Positions 1-8,315 of a stretch of 64,000 nt of DNA are shown piece after piece. Each line of letters begins with the position of its first letter. The stretch's first letter is position 1. Position numbers and translations under genes: made by a program. The notes under the pieces were generated by a model. The model saw nothing but the letters and a program-made list of their open reading frames with translations, did no database searches and was not told the DNA's origin. The stretch comes from Nocardia cyriacigeorgica (GTDB lineage Bacteria > Actinomycetota > Actinomycetes > Mycobacteriales > Mycobacteriaceae): the NCBI RefSeq assembly GCF_010868145.1, contig NZ_JAAGUY010000001.1, forward strand, positions 620,001 to 684,000, given 5' to 3'.

Positions 1-2
1 TT

Positions 3-581
3 CCTGGCACCGGCAAGTCGACGGTGGCCCAAGCCCTTTCCGAAGGGACGGGTGCGGTCCTGTTGTCCAGTGATGTGGTGCGACAAGAAATGGCCGCCGC
101 AGGCGAGCTGAGCGGCGCCAGCGGTCTCTATGGACAAGGCCGGTACTCCCCCGCGAGCAAGGGCCGGGTGTATGCCGAGCTACTTTCTAGGGCCAGGTCG
201 CGGTTGGAAGCCGGTGAATCCGTTGTTCTGGATGCCAGCTGGATCGATCCCGAGCAGCGGCGGCACGCGAGTGCGCTGGCAAACGCAACGGCCGCGGAGT
301 TGGTTCAGATCCGGTGTTGTTGCCCCGTTGAGGTGGCTGAGCAGCGTATCCGAAACCGCAGCAGCTCCATGATGTCCGAGGCTACCGTCGAAATTGCTGC
401 TGCGATGGCGTCCGATGACGTGACATGGCCGCAGGCACGCACGGCGCCAACCGACCAATTGCTCGAGGCCACCGTAGCGAAGGTCCTCCACGAATGGCAT
501 GCTTCAGCAGAGTCAGACCGGCGCAAAAGGTCCTGTGCAACGGCACTTTCCCGCCGCGCCCGCGCCGGTCCCGACCGGTAG
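3..581 (+). CDS. P-loop kinase domain protein (5' end outside window)
   Basis: The gene is already open at the window edge. Bases 3-23 encode a Walker A loop, PGTGKST, and the frame runs to a stop at 581. Downstream are LSSDVVRQEM and VVLDASW, which match the ATP-binding half of bifunctional aminoglycoside-phosphotransferase/ATP-binding proteins (gluconate-kinase-like P-loop kinases). In that family a phosphotransferase domain usually precedes this one; here it would lie upstream of the window. The substrate is unknown. The last 25 or so residues are arginine-rich and may be a divergent tail. The GTG at 24 falls after the Walker loop, so it is not the start. Confidence 0.8.
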   Translation, partial: PGTGKSTVAQALSEGTGAVLLSSDVVRQEMAAAGELSGASGLYGQGRYSPASKGRVYAELLSRARSRLEAGESVVLDASWIDPEQRRHASALANATAAELVQIRCCCPVEVAEQRIRNRSSSMMSEATVEIAAAMASDDVTWPQARTAPTDQLLEATVAKVLHEWHASAESDRRKRSCATALSRRARAGPDR

Positions 582-625
582 CCGCCAGCTTCTGCGCGGC
601 GATCGAGCAGCACGCGGTGTCGACG

Positions 626-892
626 TCAGGCGTGTTTCAGGCCGGCGCGCAGGATGGTCAGACGTCGCTGGAATTCCTCGTCGTCGATCTCCCCGCGGGC
701 AAACCGCGCCGCCAGCAGCTGTTCGGGCGACTCGGAACCTCCGTAGGGTGGCTGCGAGCGCGGGGGTGTCGACGCGACAATCCGTAGTGTCGCGATGATC
801 GCCACGGCGACCAGCGCCCATACCAGGATCATGACGAGGATCATCACCGCATATCCCCATCCGGTCATCCCGTGGTCAGGCCAGTACATCAT
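626..892 (-). CDS. SHOCT-domain small membrane protein
   Basis: This is an 88-residue protein if it starts at the ATG ending at 892, which follows a strong AGGAGAAGG ribosome site. An upstream in-frame ATG at 925 would add 11 residues with no better signal. Residues 13-38 or so form one membrane helix (AVMILVMILVWALVAVAII). The C-terminus, from PEQLLAARFARGEIDDEEF, is a classical SHOCT domain, a short helical pair found at protein C-termini, often in small membrane proteins. The specific function is unknown. It is convergent with the kinase gene upstream. Confidence 0.8.
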   Translation of the reverse strand: MMYWPDHGMTGWGYAVMILVMILVWALVAVAIIATLRIVASTPPRSQPPYGGSESPEQLLAARFARGEIDDEEFQRRLTILRAGLKHA

Positions 893-1088
893 CGTCCTTC
901 TCCTGAGTTTCGGTGGATCAGACATCGACCATCTCGCGTTGCCGGGGTGTGCAGTAGAGGACTACGACATGTCGGGCCCGTCCGTTTGGCCCGGCTCGCC
1001 GGGCACATTGGCCGATACCCGAAAGTCCCCACCCAATGATGGCCTTTGGTCCTGTCCAACTCGGGCGCAGCTGAGAAGCATCGACGTT

Positions 1089-2159
1089 ATGGCAGACAAT
1101 CACGGCTACCGAACCTCCGGGTGGTCGAGTTCGGCGATCCTGAGCGTCCTGCATTTCCCGATCACCTCCAAGTTCGTGCACGGCCTCACCGAACTGCGGT
1201 ACACCGGGATTCGAACGCGCCGAGACATCGCGCTGCCTGTCGGATATGCCCGCCGAGGAGACGAAGTGGTTGTCCGGGTGAGCCGCCCAGAAGCGAAGAC
1301 CTGGTGGCGCAATTTCGTCACGCCCGCACCACTGTCACTCTGGATAGATGGGCGGTGGCGCCACGGCACCGCACGAGTCCTCGCTCCCGGCTCGCGCGGC
1401 TATACCTATGCTGCGGCAATTCGCCAGAAGCGCCGGCTGCTGCCCTCAGCTGCTCCTACAGATCCACTGTTGCTGATCGACCTCGCATCCAACAGCAAGA
1501 AGCCTGAGATCTCCGGCGCACAGCAGGGAAAGCGGTTATGGCGCCGCTGGTTCGCGCTCGTCACTATCGGCGAGGTATTGGGGTTCGCCGCACCGGCCGC
1601 GGCCGCTGTAACGATTGGTCAGATCGACAGCACACTAGCTGCCGTCACCATGCTTATGGCAGGCCTTGTCGAAGGCGCAGTACTCGGCTGGTTTCAGGCC
1701 CGAGTGTTGCACAGCGCCATCCCCGATCTGGACACACGCCGCTGGATACTGGCAACAGCCCTCGGCGCGCTGACCGCATGGACCGTCGCAATTGCACTGA
1801 TGGCGTCAAACGGGCTACAGGGCTGGCCAACCGCTGCGGCGATACCAGTGCTCGCATCCGGCGCACTCGTGATCATCTTCTCGCTCGGCGTGCCCCAATG
1901 GTTCGTACTTCGTGATCATCTTGCAGAGGCAGACGGCTGGATCGGAGCAAGCGCGGCAGGCTGGATCGCCGGCCTGCTGGCATGCACCATCGTCACCAGC
2001 CCGCTCTGGCAGCCTGGACAATCCCGAGCGGTCACCCTCGCGATCGGACTCGTCGGTGCAATGGTCATGGCGGCCGCAATGGCGGCAGTCACCGGGTCCT
2101 ACCTCGTATGGTTGCTTCGGGCACAACCACACCATCCGTCCCGCATCGCACAACGATGA
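1089..2159 (+). CDS. Split-barrel flavin-type N-domain fused to a six-helix membrane domain
   Basis: The chosen ATG at 1089 gives 356 residues; the frame is open further upstream but overlaps the divergent SHOCT gene. Residues 15-125 resemble the split-barrel domain of deazaflavin/quinone-reductase-like proteins (LTELRYTGIRTRRDIALPV and ETKTWWRNF-like segment PEAKTWWRNF). From about residue 150 to the end there are about six hydrophobic helices, including a Trp/Gly-rich VLGWFQARVL segment. Cofactor and substrate are not visible. The fusion of a soluble barrel to a membrane domain is unusual. The barrel assignment is by pattern only. Confidence 0.65.
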   Translation: MADNHGYRTSGWSSSAILSVLHFPITSKFVHGLTELRYTGIRTRRDIALPVGYARRGDEVVVRVSRPEAKTWWRNFVTPAPLSLWIDGRWRHGTARVLAPGSRGYTYAAAIRQKRRLLPSAAPTDPLLLIDLASNSKKPEISGAQQGKRLWRRWFALVTIGEVLGFAAPAAAAVTIGQIDSTLAAVTMLMAGLVEGAVLGWFQARVLHSAIPDLDTRRWILATALGALTAWTVAIALMASNGLQGWPTAAAIPVLASGALVIIFSLGVPQWFVLRDHLAEADGWIGASAAGWIAGLLACTIVTSPLWQPGQSRAVTLAIGLVGAMVMAAAMAAVTGSYLVWLLRAQPHHPSRIAQR

Positions 2160-2304
2160 CCGAGTCCTGCGTACCGTGCAGCGAACACGAACACGGCCTG
2201 CCTCAGCTTGCATGCGTTGACGTCTGTTCGCCTGGCCGGGCATTCCGACGATTCCCGATCCGATGGCTACGCAGCTGACGTAAGGCGCGCCTCCAACGGC
2301 GTGG

Positions 2305-2649
2305 CTATTCGGTGGTCCCCGCTTGTTCGCCGCCGGGCGGCTCGGCCGTAGTCCGCAGCAGTGTGATGGCCAGGACTGCCAACCACAGCACGAACGCGGC
2401 AACGCTGATCCGTTCCAATACCCCAGCCCACGGCGGCGGGAGGTCGTCCGGGATCCGCGGCCCGTAGAAACTCGTCGCGATACCAAAGACGAATGAGATC
2501 ACCAACGACACGATCGAATAGGTCCGGAACCATTCGCCGAAGGGATGGTTTCGAACCCGCAGCTCCCGGGTCCCGAAGCCCACGCACCGGGGCCGCTCCA
2601 CGTCGGGCTGGTCCGCAAAAGATCGGCGGGTAGTCCCAAACTCGGTCAA
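2305..2649 (-). CDS. Small two-helix membrane protein, possibly a gene fragment
   Basis: The frame encodes up to 114 residues. The first 30 are low-complexity and polar. Two membrane helices follow: one around TYSIVSLVISFVFGIATS and one around SVAAFVLWLAVLAITLL. The pattern HPFGEWFRTYS followed by these two helices resembles the last two helices of larger multi-pass proteins of the DUF998 kind, so it may be a surviving C-terminal piece with a spurious N-terminus. It lies 12 bases downstream of the Acg-type gene on the same strand. No function is assigned. Confidence 0.4.
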   Translation of the reverse strand: MTEFGTTRRSFADQPDVERPRCVGFGTRELRVRNHPFGEWFRTYSIVSLVISFVFGIATSFYGPRIPDDLPPPWAGVLERISVAAFVLWLAVLAITLLRTTAEPPGGEQAGTTE

Positions 2650-2661
2650 CGTCCCGGCCGA

Positions 2662-3660
2662 TTACTGAAGCACCGACAAGATCTCACTGACCGGCCGCCG
2701 CGGTGTGGGCGGCGGGGCGAGATCGGTCGGGGCGGCACCGACCCGAATGAGGACCTGTGGCACCCCATGACATACGGTCAGCCCTTCGATCGCCTTACGC
2801 GCGCTGACCAGTTCGGTGATATGGGTCAAGGCGCATGTCGCGAATCCTGCTCTTGTACACTCCAACAGGACCGCCGACAGCGCTTCACCCGCATGGAGCC
2901 AGTCGGCCATGCTGTTTCCTGACGAGCTCAGCACCACAAGCTTCGCTTCGTCCTCGATGTCGCCGCGGCGCTGGGAGTGGGGGGCCGAAGGGAATTTTCG
3001 CGCGACCGGTACGTGAGCAGCCTCGGCATCCGAAGGCAAGGATGTGCGCGGCACCCCTTCTCGGTCCGGCGAATGCCCTGCCCACCAGTGCAGTTCAGCC
3101 TGGTAGTCCATGTCATAGCGTCGCTTCGCACTCGCTTCTCGAGAGGCTTGCGCGAGCAGCGGACGAGCGCTGTCATCCAAGAGATCGAGCTCGATCTCGA
3201 GCGGACTAGCCAGCATCCGCGCCGACCGCATGACTTCCTCGAACCCGACGGGAGCCGCTAACGGGAGTCGGTCGGTCCGCCTCGTCGCGATCGCTGCGGC
3301 GCGGGCCACAACTCCTTTCGGAGGGTCGAGCCACGGCCGGAAAGCGAGTCGACCCAGGAGGTCCGGACGTCCGGTATCAGGAATGCGTTCGAGATCGGTA
3401 TGCCACCCACCCGCGGTCAGCACAGTCCGGAGGTGGTGCAGCATCGCGCCGCAACTGATCACCAACTGACGCCCGGTCGGATCCGCCGAGGCCAACAGCC
3501 GGTCTTTATCGCGGTAGAGACACAGCTGTGCGCCATCGAACTCCCAGTGCCATGGCTGTGTGTTGTGAATCGAGGGAGCGCGACTCGCTCGCTGCAGCGC
3601 CACCTGGATCGCCGCCAGATCCGGGACGGAGGATACGGTGTTGGCGTTATTGTCCATCAT
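2662..3660 (-). CDS. Acg-family FMN-binding nitroreductase-like protein
   Basis: A 332-residue protein when started at the ATG ending at 3660, 11 bases after GGGAGA; the frame extends upstream but without family-like sequence. Residues 25-45 contain RAPSIHNTQPW, the signature of the Acg family (Rv2032-type), a duplicated nitroreductase fold that binds FMN but lacks ordinary nitroreductase activity in the studied member. A second half with SMADWLHAGEALSAVLLECT is also typical. Family members are linked to dormancy and redox stress in mycobacteria; that role here is inference. Next to a P450 and a hypothetical gene on the same strand. Confidence 0.85.
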   Translation of the reverse strand: MMDNNANTVSSVPDLAAIQVALQRASRAPSIHNTQPWHWEFDGAQLCLYRDKDRLLASADPTGRQLVISCGAMLHHLRTVLTAGGWHTDLERIPDTGRPDLLGRLAFRPWLDPPKGVVARAAAIATRRTDRLPLAAPVGFEEVMRSARMLASPLEIELDLLDDSARPLLAQASREASAKRRYDMDYQAELHWWAGHSPDREGVPRTSLPSDAEAAHVPVARKFPSAPHSQRRGDIEDEAKLVVLSSSGNSMADWLHAGEALSAVLLECTRAGFATCALTHITELVSARKAIEGLTVCHGVPQVLIRVGAAPTDLAPPPTPRRPVSEILSVLQ

Positions 3661-3793
3661 GGCTTCAGTGTTCTCCCGACCTGACGCGCTGCGTATGGGC
3701 GAAAGGTTCCGCATCATGGGCCTATGGTCACCGGGAGTAACCCCGGTGCCCCATCTGCTTCGTTGCTGCCCGTAGCGTTGCATCGTCAACCAG

Positions 3794-4345
3794 TCAGGGA
3801 CCTCGACACCTCGATGTCGAGTAGTCGACTCCCCGGAATTCGCGTATCCAATTTCCCGCCGCGCGCGGTTGAATCCACGTCACGCTTGATTTAGCAGGGG
3901 CGGCGTCGACGGGATGGACAGAAATCCCCGTGGTCTCTCGCAGTCGGGGGAGTACCAATGTCAACGATGAAAGACCCAGCCGCGCGGCGGCAACCGCCGC
4001 GATCGCAGCCGGTGCACATGTGAATTGCTCATCGTGCAGAGCGGTGTTGCGCAGCGCATACAACCAACCGAGGTCGGATTCGAAACCTGCTGCGGCGTCC
4101 TCGATCCGGTCGGCGAGTCGGTGCGCGTCTGCCAGCGAACCCCGCCACGTTCGCAGGCGATAGCCGGCTTCGCCTCCCAGGTTGTCGGCAATGACTGCCA
4201 CAGAATGCGCGGCGCCACGCCCGCGCGGATCCGCAGTGGGAGAAACCGTCAGCGCGTCGACCCAGAGATTCGGATCACGGAGTAGCTCGTCATCGGCGGT
4301 CCCCGTCCACTCGGCGATCGTCGCGCGATGTGTCTGGGTCGGCAT
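3794..4345 (-). CDS. Hypothetical protein
   Basis: A 183-residue protein starting with ATG; I do not recognise the family. It is acidic and alanine-rich in its middle (DAHRLADRIEDAAAGFESDLGWLYALRN), suggesting amphipathic helices, with no signal peptide or membrane segment. No strong ribosome site precedes the start. It lies between the P450 and the Acg-type gene on the same strand, spaced 121 and 133 bases, so co-transcription is possible but not shown. Codon use looks coding on this strand, while the opposite frames are broken up. Confidence 0.5.
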   Translation of the reverse strand: MPTQTHRATIAEWTGTADDELLRDPNLWVDALTVSPTADPRGRGAAHSVAVIADNLGGEAGYRLRTWRGSLADAHRLADRIEDAAAGFESDLGWLYALRNTALHDEQFTCAPAAIAAVAAARLGLSSLTLVLPRLRETTGISVHPVDAAPAKSSVTWIQPRAAGNWIREFRGVDYSTSRCRGP

Positions 4346-4466
4346 TGTGCCGAGCCTGTTCGGCCGACCGCGATCCTGCGGCGTCAGTGCTGCTACTGAT
4401 CCGCTTCGGCGAAGTGGCTGGTTTCGCCATCGCGGTCAGACTGCCACTGCTGGTATTCGAGGCGGG

Positions 4467-5711
4467 CTAGTACATACCGGCACCCTGGATCGGCGCGCTC
4501 GGCGGAAAGGTGACCGGCAGGGAAACCAGCGACCGATGAAACGGGCCCGGTCGCCACCGCAGTTCCTCCCTCGGTATCGACAATGCCAATTCTGGCAGTG
4601 CGTCGAGCAGTTGGTCGATGGCATTCTGGACGATCAGCATCGTCATCGATCGCGCTGGGCAGCCATGCGGGCCCGTCCCGAACGCCAGATGTGACCGATT
4701 ATCGGTGATGTTTCCGGTCCGGACGGCCGGATCGTTATTGCAGGCGGTCATGCTGATCAGCACCGGCTGATGCGCGGGCAACCAGACGTCCTCGATCAGA
4801 ATCGGTTGGCGCGGATATCTGATGCAGTAGTTCGCCAAGGGCGGGCTATTGAACAGCACCTCGTCGAGAGCATCCCGGGTCGACAAACTCCCGTCGAGCA
4901 CATTCCCCGCGAACCGACCATCGGTCAGCATCAACAACAGGGTATTGACGATGAGATTCTGCGTCGGCTCGATACCGGCCGCGTACAGCAGCGCCAGATG
5001 ACACACCATCTCTTCGTCATCGAGGCGCGCCGGATGCTCGACCAGCCAACTGGTGACGTCTTCGGCTGGTCCGGAACGTTTGATCCGGATGAGTTCGGCC
5101 AGCGCACCGAGGAGCATCTGATTGCCGTCCGCGGCTCCGACGGTGTCGAATATGGCCGCCATACCGATCGCCGCGCGCTGACCGATGTCGGCGGGGCAGC
5201 CGAGGATCGCGTTCAGGGTGGCGAAGGCGACCGGCAGCGCGTACTGGCCGACCACATCGCAATGACCGTCTGCGCAGAAGGTGTCGATCAGCGGTGTCGC
5301 GATCTGTTCGACGGTGCCGTGCAGACGATGCAGATCGACCTTGCCGAGTGCACCCGCGGTGGCGGATCGGTAGCGGATATGCTCCAGGCCCCCACTGTGG
5401 AGGGGATTGGGATACCACTCCATCATCGGGCGGATCGGGCAGTCGGCGGGAATATTCTGCTCCCAGCCCCGTGGATCGGAGGTGAAGCGATCCGGGTCGT
5501 TGAGGATCCGCACCGCGGCGTGGTAGCCGATGACCAACGTCGCGGGAACTCCGGGCGCCAGCTCCACCGGCGCGAGCGAGCCGAACCGGTGGAGCATGTC
5601 GCGGTGCGCCCGATGCGGATCCGCCGCGTACTCCTCGGTGTACAGAGCGATACGTGGACCGTCGAAACCCGACGGCGTCGGCGCCGAGCGTGCATTGCTG
5701 TCGATACTCAA
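4467..5711 (-). CDS. Cytochrome P450 with non-canonical K-helix (no ExxR arginine)
   Basis: A 414-residue monooxygenase-type haem protein. The start is a TTG at 5711 with AGGA ten bases upstream. The haem-ligand loop is FGTGPHGCPARS with Cys351. The I-helix oxygen-activation motif reads AGIEPT (residues 245-250). The K-helix that normally carries ExxR reads DEVLFNSPP, so Glu284 is kept but the arginine is Phe287. This loss is known in the CYP157/CYP156 group of actinomycete P450s, which this protein resembles overall (PPLANY after the K-helix). No ferredoxin or ferredoxin reductase is adjacent. The substrate is unknown. Confidence 0.88.
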   Translation of the reverse strand: MSIDSNARSAPTPSGFDGPRIALYTEEYAADPHRAHRDMLHRFGSLAPVELAPGVPATLVIGYHAAVRILNDPDRFTSDPRGWEQNIPADCPIRPMMEWYPNPLHSGGLEHIRYRSATAGALGKVDLHRLHGTVEQIATPLIDTFCADGHCDVVGQYALPVAFATLNAILGCPADIGQRAAIGMAAIFDTVGAADGNQMLLGALAELIRIKRSGPAEDVTSWLVEHPARLDDEEMVCHLALLYAAGIEPTQNLIVNTLLLMLTDGRFAGNVLDGSLSTRDALDEVLFNSPPLANYCIRYPRQPILIEDVWLPAHQPVLISMTACNNDPAVRTGNITDNRSHLAFGTGPHGCPARSMTMLIVQNAIDQLLDALPELALSIPREELRWRPGPFHRSLVSLPVTFPPSAPIQGAGMY

Positions 5712-6230
5712 TTCCTACCGATCCTGACGTGTCGCGTGCGGACCATCTGCCACCTGGGGCGATATCACACTATCCAGGTTCCGGCGAGTCACGCATGTGG
5801 AAGAGGCCGGTTGAGCCATTGTCCTCAGAGGCAGGGCGCCAGTGCTTATCTGTGACCGTGGTTCTGGCTGAATTCCGAGTGGCATCCGGCAAGCGCCACG
5901 TCCCGTGGCGAACCCGACTCACCGACGTGCTCCTCGGCGACCTACGATCGGCTGAATTCCACGTCTTCGACAGCTTCGTTCATCCAAGCACGTCCGTTGT
6001 GGATCCCTCCAATTCGTCCTCGATGTCCCAGAATTCGGATGCGACGTCCCTCAGTCCTTGAAGCGTGAACGATCAGGCCACCTTCTCCGGGCGAGGACCC
6101 GTGCACTCCACTTCGAGAAAATGACCTGTTCGTCCAGATCGTCGCCGTCGATTCCCAACCGCCGACCGGGCATCGCGTGGCCGTGCACGAGCCCGCCGCG
6201 GGAAACCCTTGCTAGCCCAGGTCCACGCCT
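5712..6230. other. No supported gene; upstream region of the P450
   Basis: Short frames occur on both strands but none has a ribosome site together with protein-like composition. The minus strand at 5991-6085 reads through a plausible tail (DVASEFWDIEDELEG) behind a stop, which may be a gene remnant. The P450 promoter should lie just above 5711. I see no repeat or RNA here. Confidence 0.4.
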
Positions 6231-6386
6231 GTGTTCATTCCTCGAGCAGAGCGCACCCCGGCCGGTATCGCCGCCCGTTGGGATGAACTCAACCGCCTCA
6301 CCCACCTGCAACGCTATGGGTCGGCGTTCGAGCAAACCGACCGATACCTGCGCGCAATCCCGGACGAAACGACCCCGCATGCGTGA
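6231..6386 (+). pseudogene. C-terminal protein remnant
   Basis: A 51-codon frame with protein-like content (GIAARWDELNRLTHLQRYG, then FEQTDRYLRAIPDE) ends at 6386. It is closed by a stop at 6213 and has no ribosome site, so it looks like the end of a larger lost gene. I cannot name the family. Confidence 0.35.
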
Positions 6387-6450
6387 AACTGACTGTGACT
6401 ACGCCAGTGGCGCCGGAGATTCGCACCTGCGACCGCGCCGCACGAGCGGA

Positions 6451-6531
6451 TCACCTTCCTGGGTCGTCGATGGCCAGCAGTCCGTATCGGCGCAGCGCGT
6501 GTGCGTAGTGGCTCACTCCCCCTCCGGACAC
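6451..6531 (-). repeat. Short HYAHAL element, copy A
   Basis: A 26-codon GTG frame on the minus strand encodes SGGGVSHYAHALRRYGLL and then a short tail. A closely related frame lies at 15638-15706. The 14-base string CCACTACGCACACG inside it also occurs, inverted, at 6638-6651. It could be a tiny gene, a surviving C-terminus, or a non-coding repeat; the sequence alone does not decide. Confidence 0.4.
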
Positions 6532-6661
6532 AACTCGACATTAGCCTGACCTGCATGTTTCCGGTTTTCAGCCGAGTGTCGTGGGAGAAAATTGCAGTTC
6601 AGCGCGGTGGGGGTTCACCTCGCCCACGCCGAGATGACCACTACGCACACGGCCAGAGCCG

Positions 6662-6844
6662 TTACCACCGTGTCCGGCCCTGGCCGCCGCTCGGGCACCT
6701 ATTCGGACCGCGCTCTCGGGCTGCGGCATTCATTACTATCCGCAACAACGCTTGCGCGGCTGCAGGATTCAACTCAGGTGCCTCGGTTGGCACCGTAACC
6801 GTCACCTGGTTGCTGCAACCGTCGTCACTACTCACGCTAGTCAT
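6662..6844 (-). CDS. Small hypothetical protein (60 aa)
   Basis: The ATG ending at 6844 is preceded by GGAGG at a spacing of five bases, a strong start. The first 45 residues look like a real protein (TEAPELNPAAAQALLRIVMN); the last 15 are basic and Gly-rich and may result from a frameshift. Small proteins with this ELxPAAAxALLRI pattern occur in actinomycetes, but I know no function for them. It lies in a decayed region, so it may be a truncated gene. Confidence 0.4.
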   Translation of the reverse strand: MTSVSSDDGCSNQVTVTVPTEAPELNPAAAQALLRIVMNAAARERGPNRCPSGGQGRTRW

Positions 6845-7083
6845 GCGGGCCTCCGTGACCTGTCGTCCGGACTATGCCGGGCCGGCTGACTTGCTCTCAC
6901 CCGAGTATCGATCGTCGGCTGTCGTGGCGTGACTGCAGCTGTAACCGTTCGTGTTTCGTGATCGTGGGTCAATTTCAAGCCGGGGTGTCGACATACCTCG
7001 AGTGCACGGTCGTGCGCGATTCGATGGCGGAAATGTCAGCGGCAGCGAGATCTCGCTGGAGCTATCGGCCGTGGTGAACTGGG

Positions 7084-7405
7084 CAGGCCATCGTCGCGAT
7101 CATCCCCATGCGCGTCGGCCTCGGCCTCATCATCGCCCCACTGGCCGACCTGATCCTCGCCGATATCCCGAAGAACGACTCCGGCGCGGCCCTCGGGCAT
7201 GCTCAACACGACCACCCAGCTCGGCCAGGTCCTCGGCATCAGTTCGCTGGCATTCTTCGGCCGCCTCGACCACGGCACCGCGCTGCCGGACGCGTTCGCC
7301 TACTCGCTGCGGTACGTCGCCGCCTTCGTGATCGTCTTCACACTGCCGCTCACCGTGCGAAACCGCCGGTCCGCACCGCAACCGACCGGCGGTGTATCCA
7401 GCTGA
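7084..7405 (+). pseudogene. Remnant of a DHA2-family MFS exporter (C-terminal part, frameshifted)
   Basis: Two overlapping frames join into one recognisable protein. Frame one carries GLGLIIAPLADLILADIP; frame two, from about 7199, carries MLNTTTQLGQVLGIS and then AYSLRYVAAFVIVF. Together they match the last two or three helices of EmrB/QacA-type 14-helix drug exporters. The frame changes near 7195, and the first 11 or so helices are absent. It is therefore non-functional. Confidence 0.7.
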
Positions 7406-7594
7406 GCCTCCCTAACACGGTGGCCACCCCGCGGCAACCCGGTGGCCGTGCGAAACGACCCCGAGGTCATCCACGAGGCGACCGCCTTGACGCTGTCTCG
7501 AAATTGCCCTGTCGGTGCAGCCGAGCAGCTTCGCGAACGCTCGATGACCAGTGTTCGCTTCTGATGTAGGGCCTTTGCGCAGCGGCTTTGCGAT

Positions 7595-8155
7595 TCAGAC
7601 GATTTCGAGGTTGGTCATCTCCATGTCCTCGTGTTCGGCGTTGTGGCAGTGGAACAGGTAGCGGTCGCGATAGCTGTCGAAGCGAGTGAGGAGCTCCACC
7701 GATTTGCTCGGTCGCAGTGACACGGTGTCTTTGGGGCCGCCGTCGTGCGGCAACGGTTGTTTGTCACCGCGGGGAGACTGTCCGGAAGCCGACCAAGTGC
7801 AGGTGGATCGGGTGGTGGACGTCGGCGACCAACGCCAAATTTCTACGTCCCCGTGCCGGACTGTGACATGGTGCGGGCGGGGCGAACTGTTTTCCGCCGA
7901 TCAGCCAGCCGTGACCGCCATCCATACGACCGGCACGGAATGAGAGGTCGCGCATCCGGTTGGCGTCCGACCGGCGCCAGTTCGGTAGATCGGTCGCAAG
8001 GACGCGGGGAATTCGACTGTCGTCCACGGCTTTTCGTGCTATACGGAAGGCTGGTACGTCGCGAGCGCGGCCGGAGCCCAGCCGGTCGGGAACCCGCACG
8101 CGGCTGCCGGTCGGTACGTCGGCGAAGTCGATGATCACGTCGTAGCGCTGGCGGC
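7595..8155 (-). pseudogene. Remnant of a multicopper oxidase (C-terminal half, frameshifted)
   Basis: The minus strand ends with YLFHCHNAEHEDMEM, the HCH-type copper-ligand segment of a CotA/bilirubin-oxidase-like multicopper oxidase. Upstream, in another frame, are VADVHHPIHLHLVGF (the HPxHLH copper motif), DGGHGWLIGGKQF and RYDVIIDFADVPTGSRV. The pieces are in the right order but need at least two frame changes, and the N-terminal cupredoxin domains are missing. The gene is dead. Confidence 0.75.
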
Positions 8156-8268
8156 CATCGCCGAACTGATCAAGGCGGGACTCGGTATCGGTCTCGTCCC
8201 GACCTCGCCCGGCGTTCCATCCCCAGCCCCGCCGTCGCCTAGGTCGCCCGGTGGTCTGGGATGTGCAT
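8154..8268 (+). pseudogene. Possible LysR-regulator C-terminal fragment
   Basis: Directly abutting the multicopper-oxidase remnant, the plus strand encodes AIAELIKAGLGIGLVP, which resembles the end of the LysR substrate-binding domain (the A-x-G-x-G-I-x-x-x-P pattern). Only about 18 residues support this, so it is a weak call. Confidence 0.25.
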
Positions 8269-8315
8269 TCCGCCCGGAACCGGTTGCGCCCCATCGGGGT
8301 TGAGCACGGGTGAGC

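Noticed and set aside
4770..5855. A 361-codon plus-strand frame
   Set aside because: It is antisense to the P450 and has no recognisable features.
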